Shown here: in pieces, positions 11,688-21,940 of the stretch | How positions within the stretch are numbered: the first letter of the stretch is position 1 | Layout of the letters: each line of letters opens with the position of its first letter | Translations under genes and position numbers: made by a program | Source of the DNA: Volutella citrinella | Taxonomy: Eukaryota > Ascomycota > Sordariomycetes > Hypocreales > Nectriaceae | Assembly: GCA_034401135.1 (NCBI GenBank) | Contig: JAWZSP010000006.1 | Location: 4,402,001 to 4,466,000, forward strand | Length of the DNA: 64,000 nt | Reading direction: 5' to 3' | The notes under the pieces: model-generated | What the model saw: the letters and a program-made list of their open reading frames with translations, nothing else | Told to the model about the DNA's origin: nothing | Databases searched by the model: none

Positions 11688-12022
11688 ATGGCCGATGCCC
11701 GCAACTCCTCTACTCTCACCGGGGTGTCATCTGCTGAGATCATCAACCCTACGACATTCTCAAACTTGCCCCAGTCCAACGAGGCACTCAACATACCTAG
11801 CAACCCAGCCGCAGAAGACAAGAAAACGGCCCCCCGAAGTTTCGAGGCGCCCCGCAGGACCTCTCGAGTATCTCCAAGTTCTCGGCGATTGCAGCGAACT
11901 CGGATCGTAGAATCTATGGAATAGTGGATGGGATAATTCATGAGTGGGAGTTTTCGGTCTGCGAGCCGCTGACCTGGCAATACATTGGGGAAGTGAACTC
12001 GACGGTTTCTACACAGGATTGA
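11688..12022 (+). pseudogene. Small unknown gene, apparent 1-base deletion in a C run
   Basis: The start ATG sits in a good context (gacaATGgcc). The first frame reads about 46 residues rich in Ser, Asn and Pro, ending in a KTAPRSFEAP segment. A second frame then continues as PQDLSSISKFSAIAAN and on to GIIHEWEF and LTWQYIGEV before a TGA at 12020. Adding one C to the CCCC run near 11850 would make one continuous frame of about 110 residues. A 41-nt intron at about 11775-11815 (GTCC...GCAG) would also join the frames, but it is short for this genome. I do not recognise the family. The second half looks like a WD/lectin-type beta strand pair, which is a guess. Confidence 0.35.
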
Positions 12023-12269
12023 TACCACGACTGTGGTCAGGCCAACATGGCCATTTGCTTTGATTGAACTATGACCTTTCGTTTTCGCAAAATACATAGC
12101 GCTCAGCCATTTTCGTATCACCCAAGAACATTGTGAAAATGAAAGACATTATCCTTGAGGGCCAGTGAGTATCTCTCTACACATATTCGATCGGATAACT
12201 CGTCTTTCTTACGATACTGCGCCCCAGATGGGAAAAGATATCCATAGGGATCTCGTGTGCCCATCCCAG

Positions 12270-13576
12270 TTAAGACCAGATTACCTCAAGCACCGTCTTT
12301 CCCAACCCTCCCTTGCCCTTGTACGTCAAGTCACACGCCTCCTTTACGGCATTGATGTCCTTCATATCTGCCTTGAGACCCACAACTGGCACAACTTTGC
12401 CCTCCTCGACATACTTCGCAAGAGTCTTCAGGTCTTGACCATTCGGAGCCAGGATAAAGTAGCAATATGTCACTCCCCAGCGCCAAGCCCTGAGTCTTCG
12501 CACCATGTCTGCCGCATCAAGGAAAATACGGGCAGCCAACGAGAGGGTGGCCCGTCCTTGCATAAGATCGGATTCCTCGATGGTCTTGGCAGAGGGCATT
12601 GTGGAAATGGACACAATCTGGCCTGTGGTGGGAACCATGAGAGAGAGGAACTCCAACGCCTGGCCTGTTGTGTCAACCAGGAAGTCAACAGACCGTGGCG
12701 CAATGGCGTCGCCTGGATTCTCTTTAGTGTAGTCGATAACTGGGGAAACAAGGTCAGCATTGTTCAATAGGAATGTTTGTGTACATACTCTGGTCTACCA
12801 CCCCGTCGCCCAGCAGTTCTGCGACCTTCGGCACCTTGGACGTTGAGACCGTCGTGATGACTTTGCCGGCGTGGAAAACATTCTTGGCCAGCTGGCATGC
12901 AATAGCTCCAGTGCCACTCACTGGATGGGCCCATATTAGCACTTAATTCGATGCAGAGCATGAACACGCCATTCAACTCACATCCAGCAGGAACAAGCAC
13001 TGTTTTCCCCTCTAGTGACCCTTTGTAATACCCAAACGCCTGCAATGCCGTAGCACCGGCCAGAGGCAAGGATGCAGCGTCACCGAAGCCAATATTCTTT
13101 GGCTTGAATGCAATGAATCGTTCATCACATTTGGCATATTCAGCCCACGCACCTGGTGTGCCATGTCAATTATCGCGGTCGGCAGCATAATTAGTGAAAC
13201 ATGTGGAGTCTTCCTTACCTCGACTACCCTCTGGCAATCGGACGTAGACGTCATCGCCAACTTTGAAGCCCTTCACTCCTTCACCAATGTCGGTAACCAC
13301 GCCAGCAGCATCGTAGCCAAGTTGATACGGAAACCTGAGGCCGTCAGTATCGCAACAGGGCTTCCTGTGCATGGGGGCGACTTCTCACTTTTCCGACACA
13401 AGTGCTTTCAATATGCCCGCCGCTTTTTTCACATCGATGGGATTGATGCTGGCTGCGTGGACCTTGATGACGACTTCCGACTTGCTGGTGACGGTCGGGC
13501 GAGGAACCGTCGAGAGTTCGTAACCGGATGGGTCGGTAAAGGCGGGAGCAGTGACACAGAGCATTTGTGAGGCCAT
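12270..13576 (-). CDS. MDR-family quinone oxidoreductase/zinc-type alcohol dehydrogenase-like
   Basis: Five exons (13576-13389, 13334-13219, 13152-12982, 12920-12789, 12739-12270) join through four GT-AG introns of 49-66 nt into 358 residues. The N-terminal GroES-like domain shows VVIKVHAASINPIDVK, then LGYDAAGVVTDIGEGV and the VGDDVYVRLP loop. The NADPH Rossmann site follows at LSGTGAIACQLAK, interrupted just before by an intron. Catalytic zinc ligands of true alcohol dehydrogenases are not evident, so a quinone reductase or enoyl reductase activity is more likely. It is probably cytosolic. A decayed second copy of exon 3 and of the upstream region is present at 25395-26065. Confidence 0.87.
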
Positions 13577-13979
13577 TTTGAATAGTTTTCAGACACGCGT
13601 GTCGAATTCGGTAGGGGGATGGGTCATGGAGGATTGTGGCATCACCCGGCTGACGTGGTCGCGGTCTTGAGCCAGCTTCATCTTTGCTGACCGGACTAAA
13701 GTTCCTTTTCGCTTATGTAATACACAAATTGCCAGTAGTAAGTGAGTTCTATCATGCCACTCGAATATGATGTCTATAAACGGAGGGAGGATCTCATGAC
13801 TGTGATCTGATGACTGGTTGAATCTCCCAGTGCGACAGGTATCAGTATCTGCAGTGCCAAGAACATAATTCACAGCATAGGTACGGATTTAGATGTGTAT
13901 GCACGAAATCGGACCACCAATCCCGCTCGCGGCACATTGCCAAGCTGGTTTCATGTCTCATGCAAGTCTTATTCCAGCT
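12891..13979. repeat. Segmental duplication, copy A
   Basis: Two blocks of this interval recur at 25395-26065. Block 1 (about 12891-13110, exon 3 and flanking intron of the oxidoreductase) matches about 25395-25624. Block 2 (about 13789-13979, the region upstream of the gene) matches about 25808-26065, including GACTGGTTGAATC and CATAATTCACAGCATAGGTA. The sequence between, with exons 1-2, is missing or unrecognisable in copy B. Similarity was judged by eye as high with scattered substitutions and small indels. Confidence 0.85.
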
Positions 13980-14438
13980 TCTAAATATTCACACACCACC
14001 GTCAACGGGGCTCGCTGGCTCGGGTGGTCGGCAGGACTGGATTTTGTGCAATATAGGCAAACTTATTAGGTTTTCTGTCCTCAAATACGTCCACTGCCAC
14101 CTGGACGCACTAAGATGATAGGCCATGGCCAGACAGAGCGGCAAATTTTCTAGAGATGGAGAACTCGCCACGGTCTCATAGTGGGGACAGGCACCCAGTT
14201 CGTACGTATGCCGCCGGCACAGTACCCCGTATATCAACATCTTCTGCTGATACCCAAATACAAACGGCTGTAAAATATTAAGCAAGGTAGACGCAATTAA
14301 GCTTACGCGGGCTCTGTCATATAACAACGACTCAATTTAATGCACGATGGTGGAAAAGCTAGCGCATCACGCAGCCTAATACACACATGATAGAAACCAC
14401 AGCAAATACCTCAATAGATGCTATACCCCGCATCTCGA
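13577..14438. other. Intergenic, promoter of the oxidoreductase
   Basis: It contains the upstream region of the leftward oxidoreductase (block 2 of the duplication) and the 3' flank of the leftward ALDH gene. The 94- and 112-codon minus-strand frames here resemble no family. Confidence 0.5.
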
Positions 14439-16246
14439 CTACTCCAAGTTGATAAAGATGGTTTTTGTTTCCGTCCACATATCTAGGCCCTCGTCGCCCA
14501 ATTCTCGACCATTGCCCGAGCCCTTGTATCCACCAATAGGCAATTCTTCACAATGATATGGAGATGTAGTGTTTATAGCAACGGTGCCTGCCTCAAACTG
14601 TTTCGCAACGCGTATTGCCCGAGTGATATCCTGAGTAAAAACACTGGCATAAAGGCCGTACTCAGTATCATTGGCTTGTTTCAAGGCCTCGTCCTCACTG
14701 GTAAACGGGATGACACAGGTAACAGGCCTAAGTCCGGTCAGCACTAATATCGACTACAAATAATTGAGCTTCAAGTCGGTTGCTTACCCAAATACTTCCT
14801 TCTTCACAATGTCACTCTCCTTTGGGGGGTCGAAAATAATAACCGGCTCCACAAAGCAACCCTTGCCTTCTTTAGGCACACCACCTAAATAGAAATTTTC
14901 TGAATTGCGATGGGCTGCCTCAAGAAAGTCTCGAATGGTTTTGAACTGATGGCGGTCTGCTTGTGGACCACCAGTTGTTGTCGGATCCAAGGGATTACCG
15001 GCCTTACCCCTGATTTCTATTATCTTATACTTAATAGGCTTCTAGGAACCTTTCTGAAACTGAATGATGCACGTAGATCCGCATACTAGCCATGCATATT
15101 TGGCCAGAGTTATAGGCAATAGAAAATGCCGCCGCAGCAGCAGCCTTTTCAAGATTAGCATCTTCAAATACTATCAAGGGGCTTTTGCCACTGGCAAGTA
15201 TATTAGTATCACAATCCACCAACATTGACATACACTGGAACATACCCTAGTTCAAGCGAGCAGGACTTGAGATTCGACTGGGCAGCTGCTTGTTGGATAA
15301 GCCTGCCGGTTCCTGTGCTGCCAGTAAATGCAATCTTTCGGATCTTCATGTGTCGGGCAATCGCATCACCGCAAGGCATACCAAAACCGGAGACGACATT
15401 CAACACTCCAGGTGGAAGGCCAGCTTGCTTTGCGAGCCGAGCAAGAAGAAGAGATGTGAGGGGAGCTTTCTCTGACGACTTCATCACCAAGGTATTACCC
15501 GCGATGAGACAAGGACCAATCTTCATAGACATCATGATCAAAGGCACACTATATGATTGTTAAATGGCTGGAAGATCAAGACATTCCGCCGAAACGAGAG
15601 CTTGATTAGTTGACTCACTTCCATGGAATAATTGCCGCCGTGACACCGTATGGCTGCTTGACAGTCAAGTTGAGATGTGAATCAGTTGCCAGAGACGTCT
15701 TGCCCATCAGATCGTGAGCCTTGCCCGCGTAATCTGTGTTCCTGTTAGTATATCCCTCTTGAAATAAAAGTCTTTTATATACTGACATCGTAATATCGCG
15801 ATGCTGACAATGTGGTCTGTGTAGGTACTCGTAGGCCTGCCCATGGAGATGGCTTCAAGATGGGCAAACTCGCTCGCGTGCTCGTCGATAAGGTTGCAGA
15901 TCTTGAGCATAATGGCCCTTCGTCCGGATGCTAAAAGCAGCAAAAGTCGCTCGTCAGAATAAGTTTCCCTAGTAAAGCAGAGATCTGGTTCATTACCGGA
16001 TTGTTTCGACCAGATGGGGAAGGCCCGCTCAGCAGCTTCCACAGCGAGGTCGACATCTTCTGACAAAGCTTCCGAAACATTGGCAGTCACTTCATCGGTG
16101 GCAGGGTTAACAAGTGGAAAGGTCTTGCCGCCCCATGATGGAACGAACTCGCCATCGATAAAATGACGTGTCTCGATGGGGAACTCTGGCTGTTCGGTTG
16201 CCTGTGGCGTCAGCGAGGCGTCGGTAGAGCTAGAGGGCGTTGCCAT
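14439..16246 (-). pseudogene. Aldehyde dehydrogenase (NAD(P)+), frameshifted
   Basis: Exons 16246-15997, 15930-15787, 15733-15619, 15548-15246, 15190-14788 and 14727-14439 join through five GT-AG introns of 53-70 nt; the corrected product is about 500 residues. ALDH landmarks are IIPWNVPL, the GSTGTGRLI nucleotide loop, SLELGGKSP with the general-base Glu, SGQICMAS with the catalytic Cys, and the C-terminal PIGGYKGSGNGRE. In exon 5 near 15032, FLEAY is followed by TAA in frame; dropping one T (TAT T AAG) restores KYKIIEIRGKAGNPLDP, the expected continuation. A 40-nt GTTC...TCAG intron could also restore the frame, but it deletes the family-like segment and is very short. Either pseudogene or assembly error. 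Confidence 0.82.
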
Positions 16247-17055
16247 GGCTTTCGTTGAAGACGCTTTGGTGAAGGTACGGGTATGAGCCGCTATGTTACC
16301 CTGGAGAAACTATAATGTAGACACTTTGGGCCGCAACCCAGTTTCCGGCCGGGTGGTAGAGGCTTTATAGGTATCTATACGCTCTGCATACAGCCATCGC
16401 GGCAAATCCTTGGTGGTGATTCCCACCCCCACACAAGACTCCCGAGATGGTGCTCGTGTCGTAGTGTAGTCCGCTGCGCCGGTCCCACATTGATGGTTCA
16501 GTAAGCCGTGATGACCAGGGAGGGACCCCCACATAGCCCCATCGGAGCCGTGGCTCCCCACTCGCACCAGCAAACAGCACTACCCGCTAGTCGAGGCAGT
16601 GCATCGCTTCCTGTCTTGGCCAAAGTTTTAGTAACAGTTTCCTGCCAGTCGCATTGAAGCACCGAATCCCATGCCAGAAAAGGCTCGGTTACATAGGATT
16701 GGGCTACTAGGCACCTGCTTCGCTTGGTAAGCTAGAGTCGAGTACCGACAAAAATGGAACAGCGCCTGATGTTGCACTGCCCGGAATGGAAAACACCCGC
16801 TTCGAGCGATGGGTCGCCCTGACCGGTCAGATCCCTGAACAATGCTCGACTCCAAGTCAACAGGACTCGATTATCCATTTGACATATTTCCCTTACACGC
16901 TATGTGTCGGTTTCCCTCATCTTGAAAGATAGAGCTTGGGAATACACTAATTAATTGTTGTGCTGCATTCAGCTTCGCTTCACGCCCTTCAACACCACAG
17001 AGTTTGCCTTGCCAGTGACCATGTCTTGAGCTATATCTGCGTCAACTCCATTCTG
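16247..17055. other. Intergenic
   Basis: It holds the upstream region of the leftward ALDH gene and the 3' flank of the leftward transcription factor. Overlapping minus-strand frames at 16310-16855 show no recognisable protein. Confidence 0.5.
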
Positions 17056-20000
17056 CTACACTCTAGATTTAAGATTTTTAAATATAGTTGCCATTTCTGA
17101 CACGCATCGCCAGTGTGATCCGTGTGGTGAGAGTGCCGACTCGAAAAGGCCCATCAGGGCAGTGAGCTCACAACTACATATTACGATACCATCTATCGAC
17201 GCTCGCTTACCACCCAGAAGCCAGCGTCGAAAGTGGCCACCATTCTGGTCTGCGTTGTTGAGATCAAGCAACCTCGAGTCGTCTCCAGTAGCATGTGAAC
17301 GCAACTCAGGAGAGCATTCGTCGCATACTTTAATAGATCGGTGTGCGTAAGCCCAAACAACCAAGCCTGCATAGTACAGTGCAATCAGCACAACCATGCC
17401 AACATGAGGATAGTCAACCCGATTCGGTAGACCATTCTTGATCCTTTCAATGTGTCCGCGAACGATCTCGAGAAGTCTGGCAGCATGCCAGAGTGCAAGT
17501 CGGCCATTGGACGAGTTGACCCATTCCAGCGTTCGCGATTCCAGTGTCTGCAAAAGATGGTCCGCATCCAACCTTTTTTCAGACGCCAATTCCTTGATAG
17601 TTTCTGTGTCAGTTCTCAACATGAGTTGAGACAGATGATAGAGCGCAAGAGCGTTTAAATCGATCGTGTCTTTATGTGATCGCGAAGAGAGTATGGGCCT
17701 GATACTCTTATCGCGGTATCCGTCCAGCCACTTTTCCAACTGGACTTCCCAGAAATCGGTTCTTTGGGATGACTCTGGGCAAGTAGCGGGGTGTGTCTGG
17801 GGCACCGAGAACTTCAATCCGCCCGGGTCAGGAGATTCGTGAATTTGGCTGTGTTGCCATAACCAGGCTTGCATCGCACAGAGTGTATAGAGGTACTCAT
17901 CCTCGAGTAAGAGTGGCAGCATTGATCGTCCCTTGTCACTCATGCTGAGGTGAACAAGAGTAGTAAGTCGCAGTCCGGTGCGGAGTTTTGATTCGGCATT
18001 GTTAATGTAATGCCAATCCTTTGGCAAGCGGACTTCCCAAAGCTTCTCTGAACAGGGCAATGTAAGAGATATCTCATTATATCTCAAGATAGGAGGTGAT
18101 CCGCGGAGCAGAGAGAAATAAGCATCTAGTTGGAAAGAGAAATACGCGACCCTGGGCGAAGCATTAGCGAGGTTGACGAGGACTGCTCTGAAGTGCGAAA
18201 TCTATACCGCTTGAGACTTTCTCTCTTCAGCCAACTACGCGGGATCGTGTTTTGACAATTGTTTTGAGAAGCCATATGTCGCTCCCGATATATTCCGGCT
18301 TCTCGGAAGGCCGCTAGCATTGTACTGTGGACCAAGTACGCTTTCCTGAATGTCATGTCATTCTAGTTTCCCACGTCAGTATCCCGTCATTATTTGCCAA
18401 CCGCTCTTGTACCTTATTTACAATAGCGGGTATTATTTGTGCAGCGTGAGAAGGGAGAGGTAAAGTAGAATTATGAAATCCGCTGCTTACCGAAACTTGC
18501 AGTGCAAACAACACATTTAACAATACCGCTTGGTAGGTATGAACTCCCCAATCGGATTCCGGTTTATGACGTGGGGGAAAATCAAACTAGGTGCTTATTG
18601 TCAATTTCAACGACATGGAAGATAGCTCATTGATTGCGGTACCAATTGTCCCATCATTTTGTCCAGCATGTACTTGTGGATTCGCAGGGCGAGCTCCATC
18701 CAAGGACCAACGCCAGTCGCCCACGCTCCGATCATGATCACACTGTTGGTGAGATCAGCGTTCTCGTAGCTGGGACTAAATGTACCTCTATGCACCACAG
18801 GCCATAGCCGGTGAAAGCGAGTGAAGTAGAAGTCAATGCATTTCTTTGACGCTTGCCACCCAAGGAACTCTGGGAAAATGGCTGATGGAGCAGCCACACC
18901 TTCGACTGGGTAGGTTTCAACCGCCGACTGTTGTGTCTCTGCATCGTCCGAATGCGAGGACGTGTTTGGAAGTGCTTCTAGGCAGAGATCGGTCAGAAGC
19001 GGAAACCCATAGCCAGTCACCTCCCAAGCCGTATGCTGCTGCTCCTTTAGTTGCCTTTCCGTAGCTGGTGAAGAGCAAGACCAAGCGGTTTGGGCTAAAG
19101 CGTCAATATTACCAAACATGATGCTGTCTTTCACGCCAGCTAGGCTACCCAGGACATCTAAATCAATGCCAGGCGTGGGAGATGACACTTGAGGTACGCC
19201 GGGCGCCTCGATGTATGTCACAAGTTGATGAGATGTCCGCGTGTCTCCCTCGGCCGCGAAAACACCGGGGACTAGCGAGAGGATACCCTGACTTAATGCG
19301 GATGATGGGGGGGCTGGATATTGTGATCCTGATCCAGGGGACTTTGGAGGACTCTCCACAGGCTGCTGGGTATGCGCTGAGGTCTCGGATCGGGGCTCAT
19401 CCAGAACCCCGTCCTCGCCCACTGAATGGGACATGAATCCTGGTGACGGCCTTGTCTGCGTTCTGGGGAGCCGGATTGCGCCATCGCCCATAGCCATCAA
19501 ATCCCAAGCAGCTCTGATAGGGTTAGGTAGGGTTGTGTCCCGGGACATTAGCGCTCCCAAGTCAGGAGGGACGCTATCATTAAACATGGCATCTTGACCG
19601 GGGAACCCATCAACCGAGTCGCCAGGCGAGCTCTCCGAGGAGCTATCGGCGGAATTGGAAGGTGGGGGTGACGATGGCGATGGTCTGTCGACGCCCATGG
19701 CGGTGCTAAAGCTGCGCGAATATTGACAGATGGTGTTGGAATTGTCGCAGTGGGAGCAGGGAACTCCGCCGGTGCAGCCTGTTCTGCGGAGATGGCATCG
19801 ATCGCAGACCGAACTGCCACGGATTAAGGGTCGGCCGTCGATGTTTGAGTCATCTTGCTCGTGCTGTTGTGCGATGTGTCGCTTGAGGACATCCCTGAAA
19901 AAGTGAGCGGGTTAGCACCTGGGCTGGGTCTCCGCGGCCAGATGTAGAGAATGGAATTCTGAATGAAGTGATGTGGTTGAATAGGGACACAATCTTGACT

Positions 20001-20338
20001 AACTTGCGACCATAGCTTCGACTACACTTGATGCAGTTGAAGGGCTTCTGGCGTCGGTGCGAACTAAGATGTCGTAGGAGGTGCTCATTGCGGCTGTACA
20101 ACTTGTTGCACCCTTGGACAGAGCATGGGAATCTGCGGCCTTTTGGCACTTCAACCATGGCGGCAGAGATGCTGGGGATGTTTGGAGACTGCTGGGGAGT
20201 GGGTGTTTCCACATCATCCAGCTGTAGTGCGGCCTGCGTGCCTTGCTTCATTTCTTGGGTCTGGGCTGCTGGATTGATCCGTGAAGACTGGATGGAGACG
20301 GTAGACAGAGGCCATTTGAGAGAATTCAACGAGGGCAT
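17056..20338 (-). CDS. Transcription factor with two C2H2 fingers plus a Zn(II)2Cys6 cluster
   Basis: Exons 20338-20004, 19894-18643, 18362-18208 and 18151-17056 join through GT-AG introns of 109, 280 and 56 nt for about 945 residues; an in-frame ATG at 20428 would add 30. Two C2H2 fingers are visible: C-x4-C-x12-H-x3-H from FPCSVQGC, then C-x2-C-x12-H-x4-H from FNCIKC, the second split by intron 1. About 25 residues later comes a perfect C6 cluster, C-x2-C-x6-C-x5-C-x2-C-x6-C, from CDRC. A long Ser/Pro-rich linker precedes a fungal-specific TF middle homology region with RLWPVVHRGTF and LAAFREAGIYRE. It is a nuclear DNA-binding regulator, possibly of the neighbouring catabolic genes. The 280-nt intron is unusually long here and may hide extra coding sequence. 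Confidence 0.83.
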
Positions 20339-21015
20339 GACAAAGAATTGAGAGTACCTGGGGCCCCATGGGGAAGTTGGAGACTGTGGGTGCTCGACAA
20401 CGGCATCGTCATCAATCCTCCCTCCCATCTAAGGTCATGACACCCCCTCTCCCCCCCCCACCCCCCATCACCCCACACAGGGTTCGCGACGAGCCGCAGA
20501 AAGGTGTGTGGCCTCTGCAATGTGACGCGGCTCCGCGGCACAAATCCACGTCTTAGCGCCGTGCGGATCCGCGGCGTTACTCTGCACGTGCAGTTCAGTA
20601 TGCAACACAGCGTCGGGATATTACCACTTGAGTCTGCCAAGGGCAGGCATCACCGATATGTCATGTGTCAGAGGAAGCATCTAGGCACAGTGGGGAATAC
20701 GGCCTCGGCATGGGGTTTCTTGCCGCAGCATCCAATAGGAGATGGCCCAGGCAACCAGCGGCCCCTCATCGGAACCCGGAGAGCCCCACATTGGTCCGTA
20801 GCGTCGGGGCCCGACGCTTTGTTTATGTAGCCGACCAGCCTGTTAACATCCGCCCGCTTGGTTCTATATGTTTGAGTACCATTCCCCAGGATTTGTGAAA
20901 CAATCAACTACAAATCCACCCTGACCACCTTGAACATTGTCATTTCACACGAAGTCTCTCTCCACCGCCCACTTTTCCTCCATCCATCGCTTTCAAAGGA
21001 CTCGTGTCCTTCACA
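20339..21015. other. Divergent intergenic region with a C-rich tract
   Basis: It holds the promoters of the leftward transcription factor and the rightward DUF2306 gene. A C-rich tract at about 20445-20475 lies near the TF start region and is its only notable simple-sequence feature. Confidence 0.5.
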
Positions 21016-21702
21016 ATGATGAATCGGAAATCCCAAACCGCCACAGAGCCACCACAAGTTGGCTCCCAGCTAGGAGACGGAAAGCAGCCGCAATCGTACA
21101 TGCCTTCTGATGCTCGAAAATTCTCCAGTGATAGGAAGTGGTGGCTGATGACCATCTGTGCAATGGTTGTAGCCGGGTATGCCATCAATGTCATGTTTGG
21201 GCCTACACCCACCGACCCATTGTGGCAGACTGCAAAGGCAAGACTGCTTGGAACTCCCTCTGGATGGTTCCACATCTTTGGAGGTGCCACTGCCATGGCC
21301 ACAGGGCCGTTTCAGTTCCACAAGGGCATGCGAAAGCGCAAGCCGATGTTGCACAAAGTCATGGGATATATCTATGCCTTTGCCATCCTGTGCAGCGGAC
21401 TCAGCGGCTTCGTCGTCACCTTTCAATCTGGTGCGACACCCGCCGGAAGATGGGGCTTCGCCTCCCTCGCTGCTCTGTGGCTCATATCTTGCTTGATGGC
21501 CATGAAAGCCATCTGGCAAGGCCAAATCGAACGACATCGCAAGTGGATGATGAGGAACTACAGCCTGACTTATGCGGCAGTTATGCTGCGTTGGCAATTT
21601 CCGGTTTTATTGATGATGGGATTCAGCTCAGTTACCACCCTCGACATTACGGGCTACAGCTGCTGGATTCCTAACCTGGCTTTCGTGGAGTGGTGGCTCT
21701 AG
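21016..21702 (+). CDS. DUF2306-family integral membrane protein
   Basis: A single exon of 228 residues; the ATG at 21016 (tcacaATGatg) is preferred over an in-frame GTG at 21004. A polar tail of about 40 residues is followed by helices starting at WWLMTICAMVVAGYAI. The family pattern is clear: GWFHIFGGATAMATGPFQF, then LHKVMGYIYAF, then RHRKWMMRNYSLTYAAVMLRW, with conserved His residues that line a possible cofactor or metal site. Four to five membrane segments are expected. Function is unknown in all organisms I know of. It lies head-to-head with the C2H2/Zn2Cys6 regulator. Confidence 0.8.
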   Translation: MMNRKSQTATEPPQVGSQLGDGKQPQSYMPSDARKFSSDRKWWLMTICAMVVAGYAINVMFGPTPTDPLWQTAKARLLGTPSGWFHIFGGATAMATGPFQFHKGMRKRKPMLHKVMGYIYAFAILCSGLSGFVVTFQSGATPAGRWGFASLAALWLISCLMAMKAIWQGQIERHRKWMMRNYSLTYAAVMLRWQFPVLLMMGFSSVTTLDITGYSCWIPNLAFVEWWL

Positions 21703-21940
21703 GCAGTAATGCGGTTACCATTGTATGGTATTCTATTATTGGGCTGGGGACGGGCTGGTTTGAAGTGACTGAGCATCGTGACGAGAATGTGCATAGTCCG
21801 GGTCCTGGTGACGGGATAGTTTTCTTGACTTTCTTTCATATATATGAATCCGAACTCGTTGAGCAGCCTTGCCGCCGCACAATCCGATTTATTTGAACCA
21901 TCAGTAAATATCCCGAACTCAACTTGTGGTGCTACATAGC

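Noticed and set aside
15019..15058. 40-nt GTTC...TCAG intron in the ALDH gene
   Set aside because: It restores the frame but is shorter than all other introns here and removes family-like residues, so a one-base insertion is simpler.
16310..16855. Minus-strand frames of 71-87 codons
   Set aside because: Mutually overlapping in different phases, no domain, located between two well-modelled genes.
20440..20480. C-rich tract as a telomere or repeat array
   Set aside because: It is an irregular pyrimidine tract without a repeated unit.
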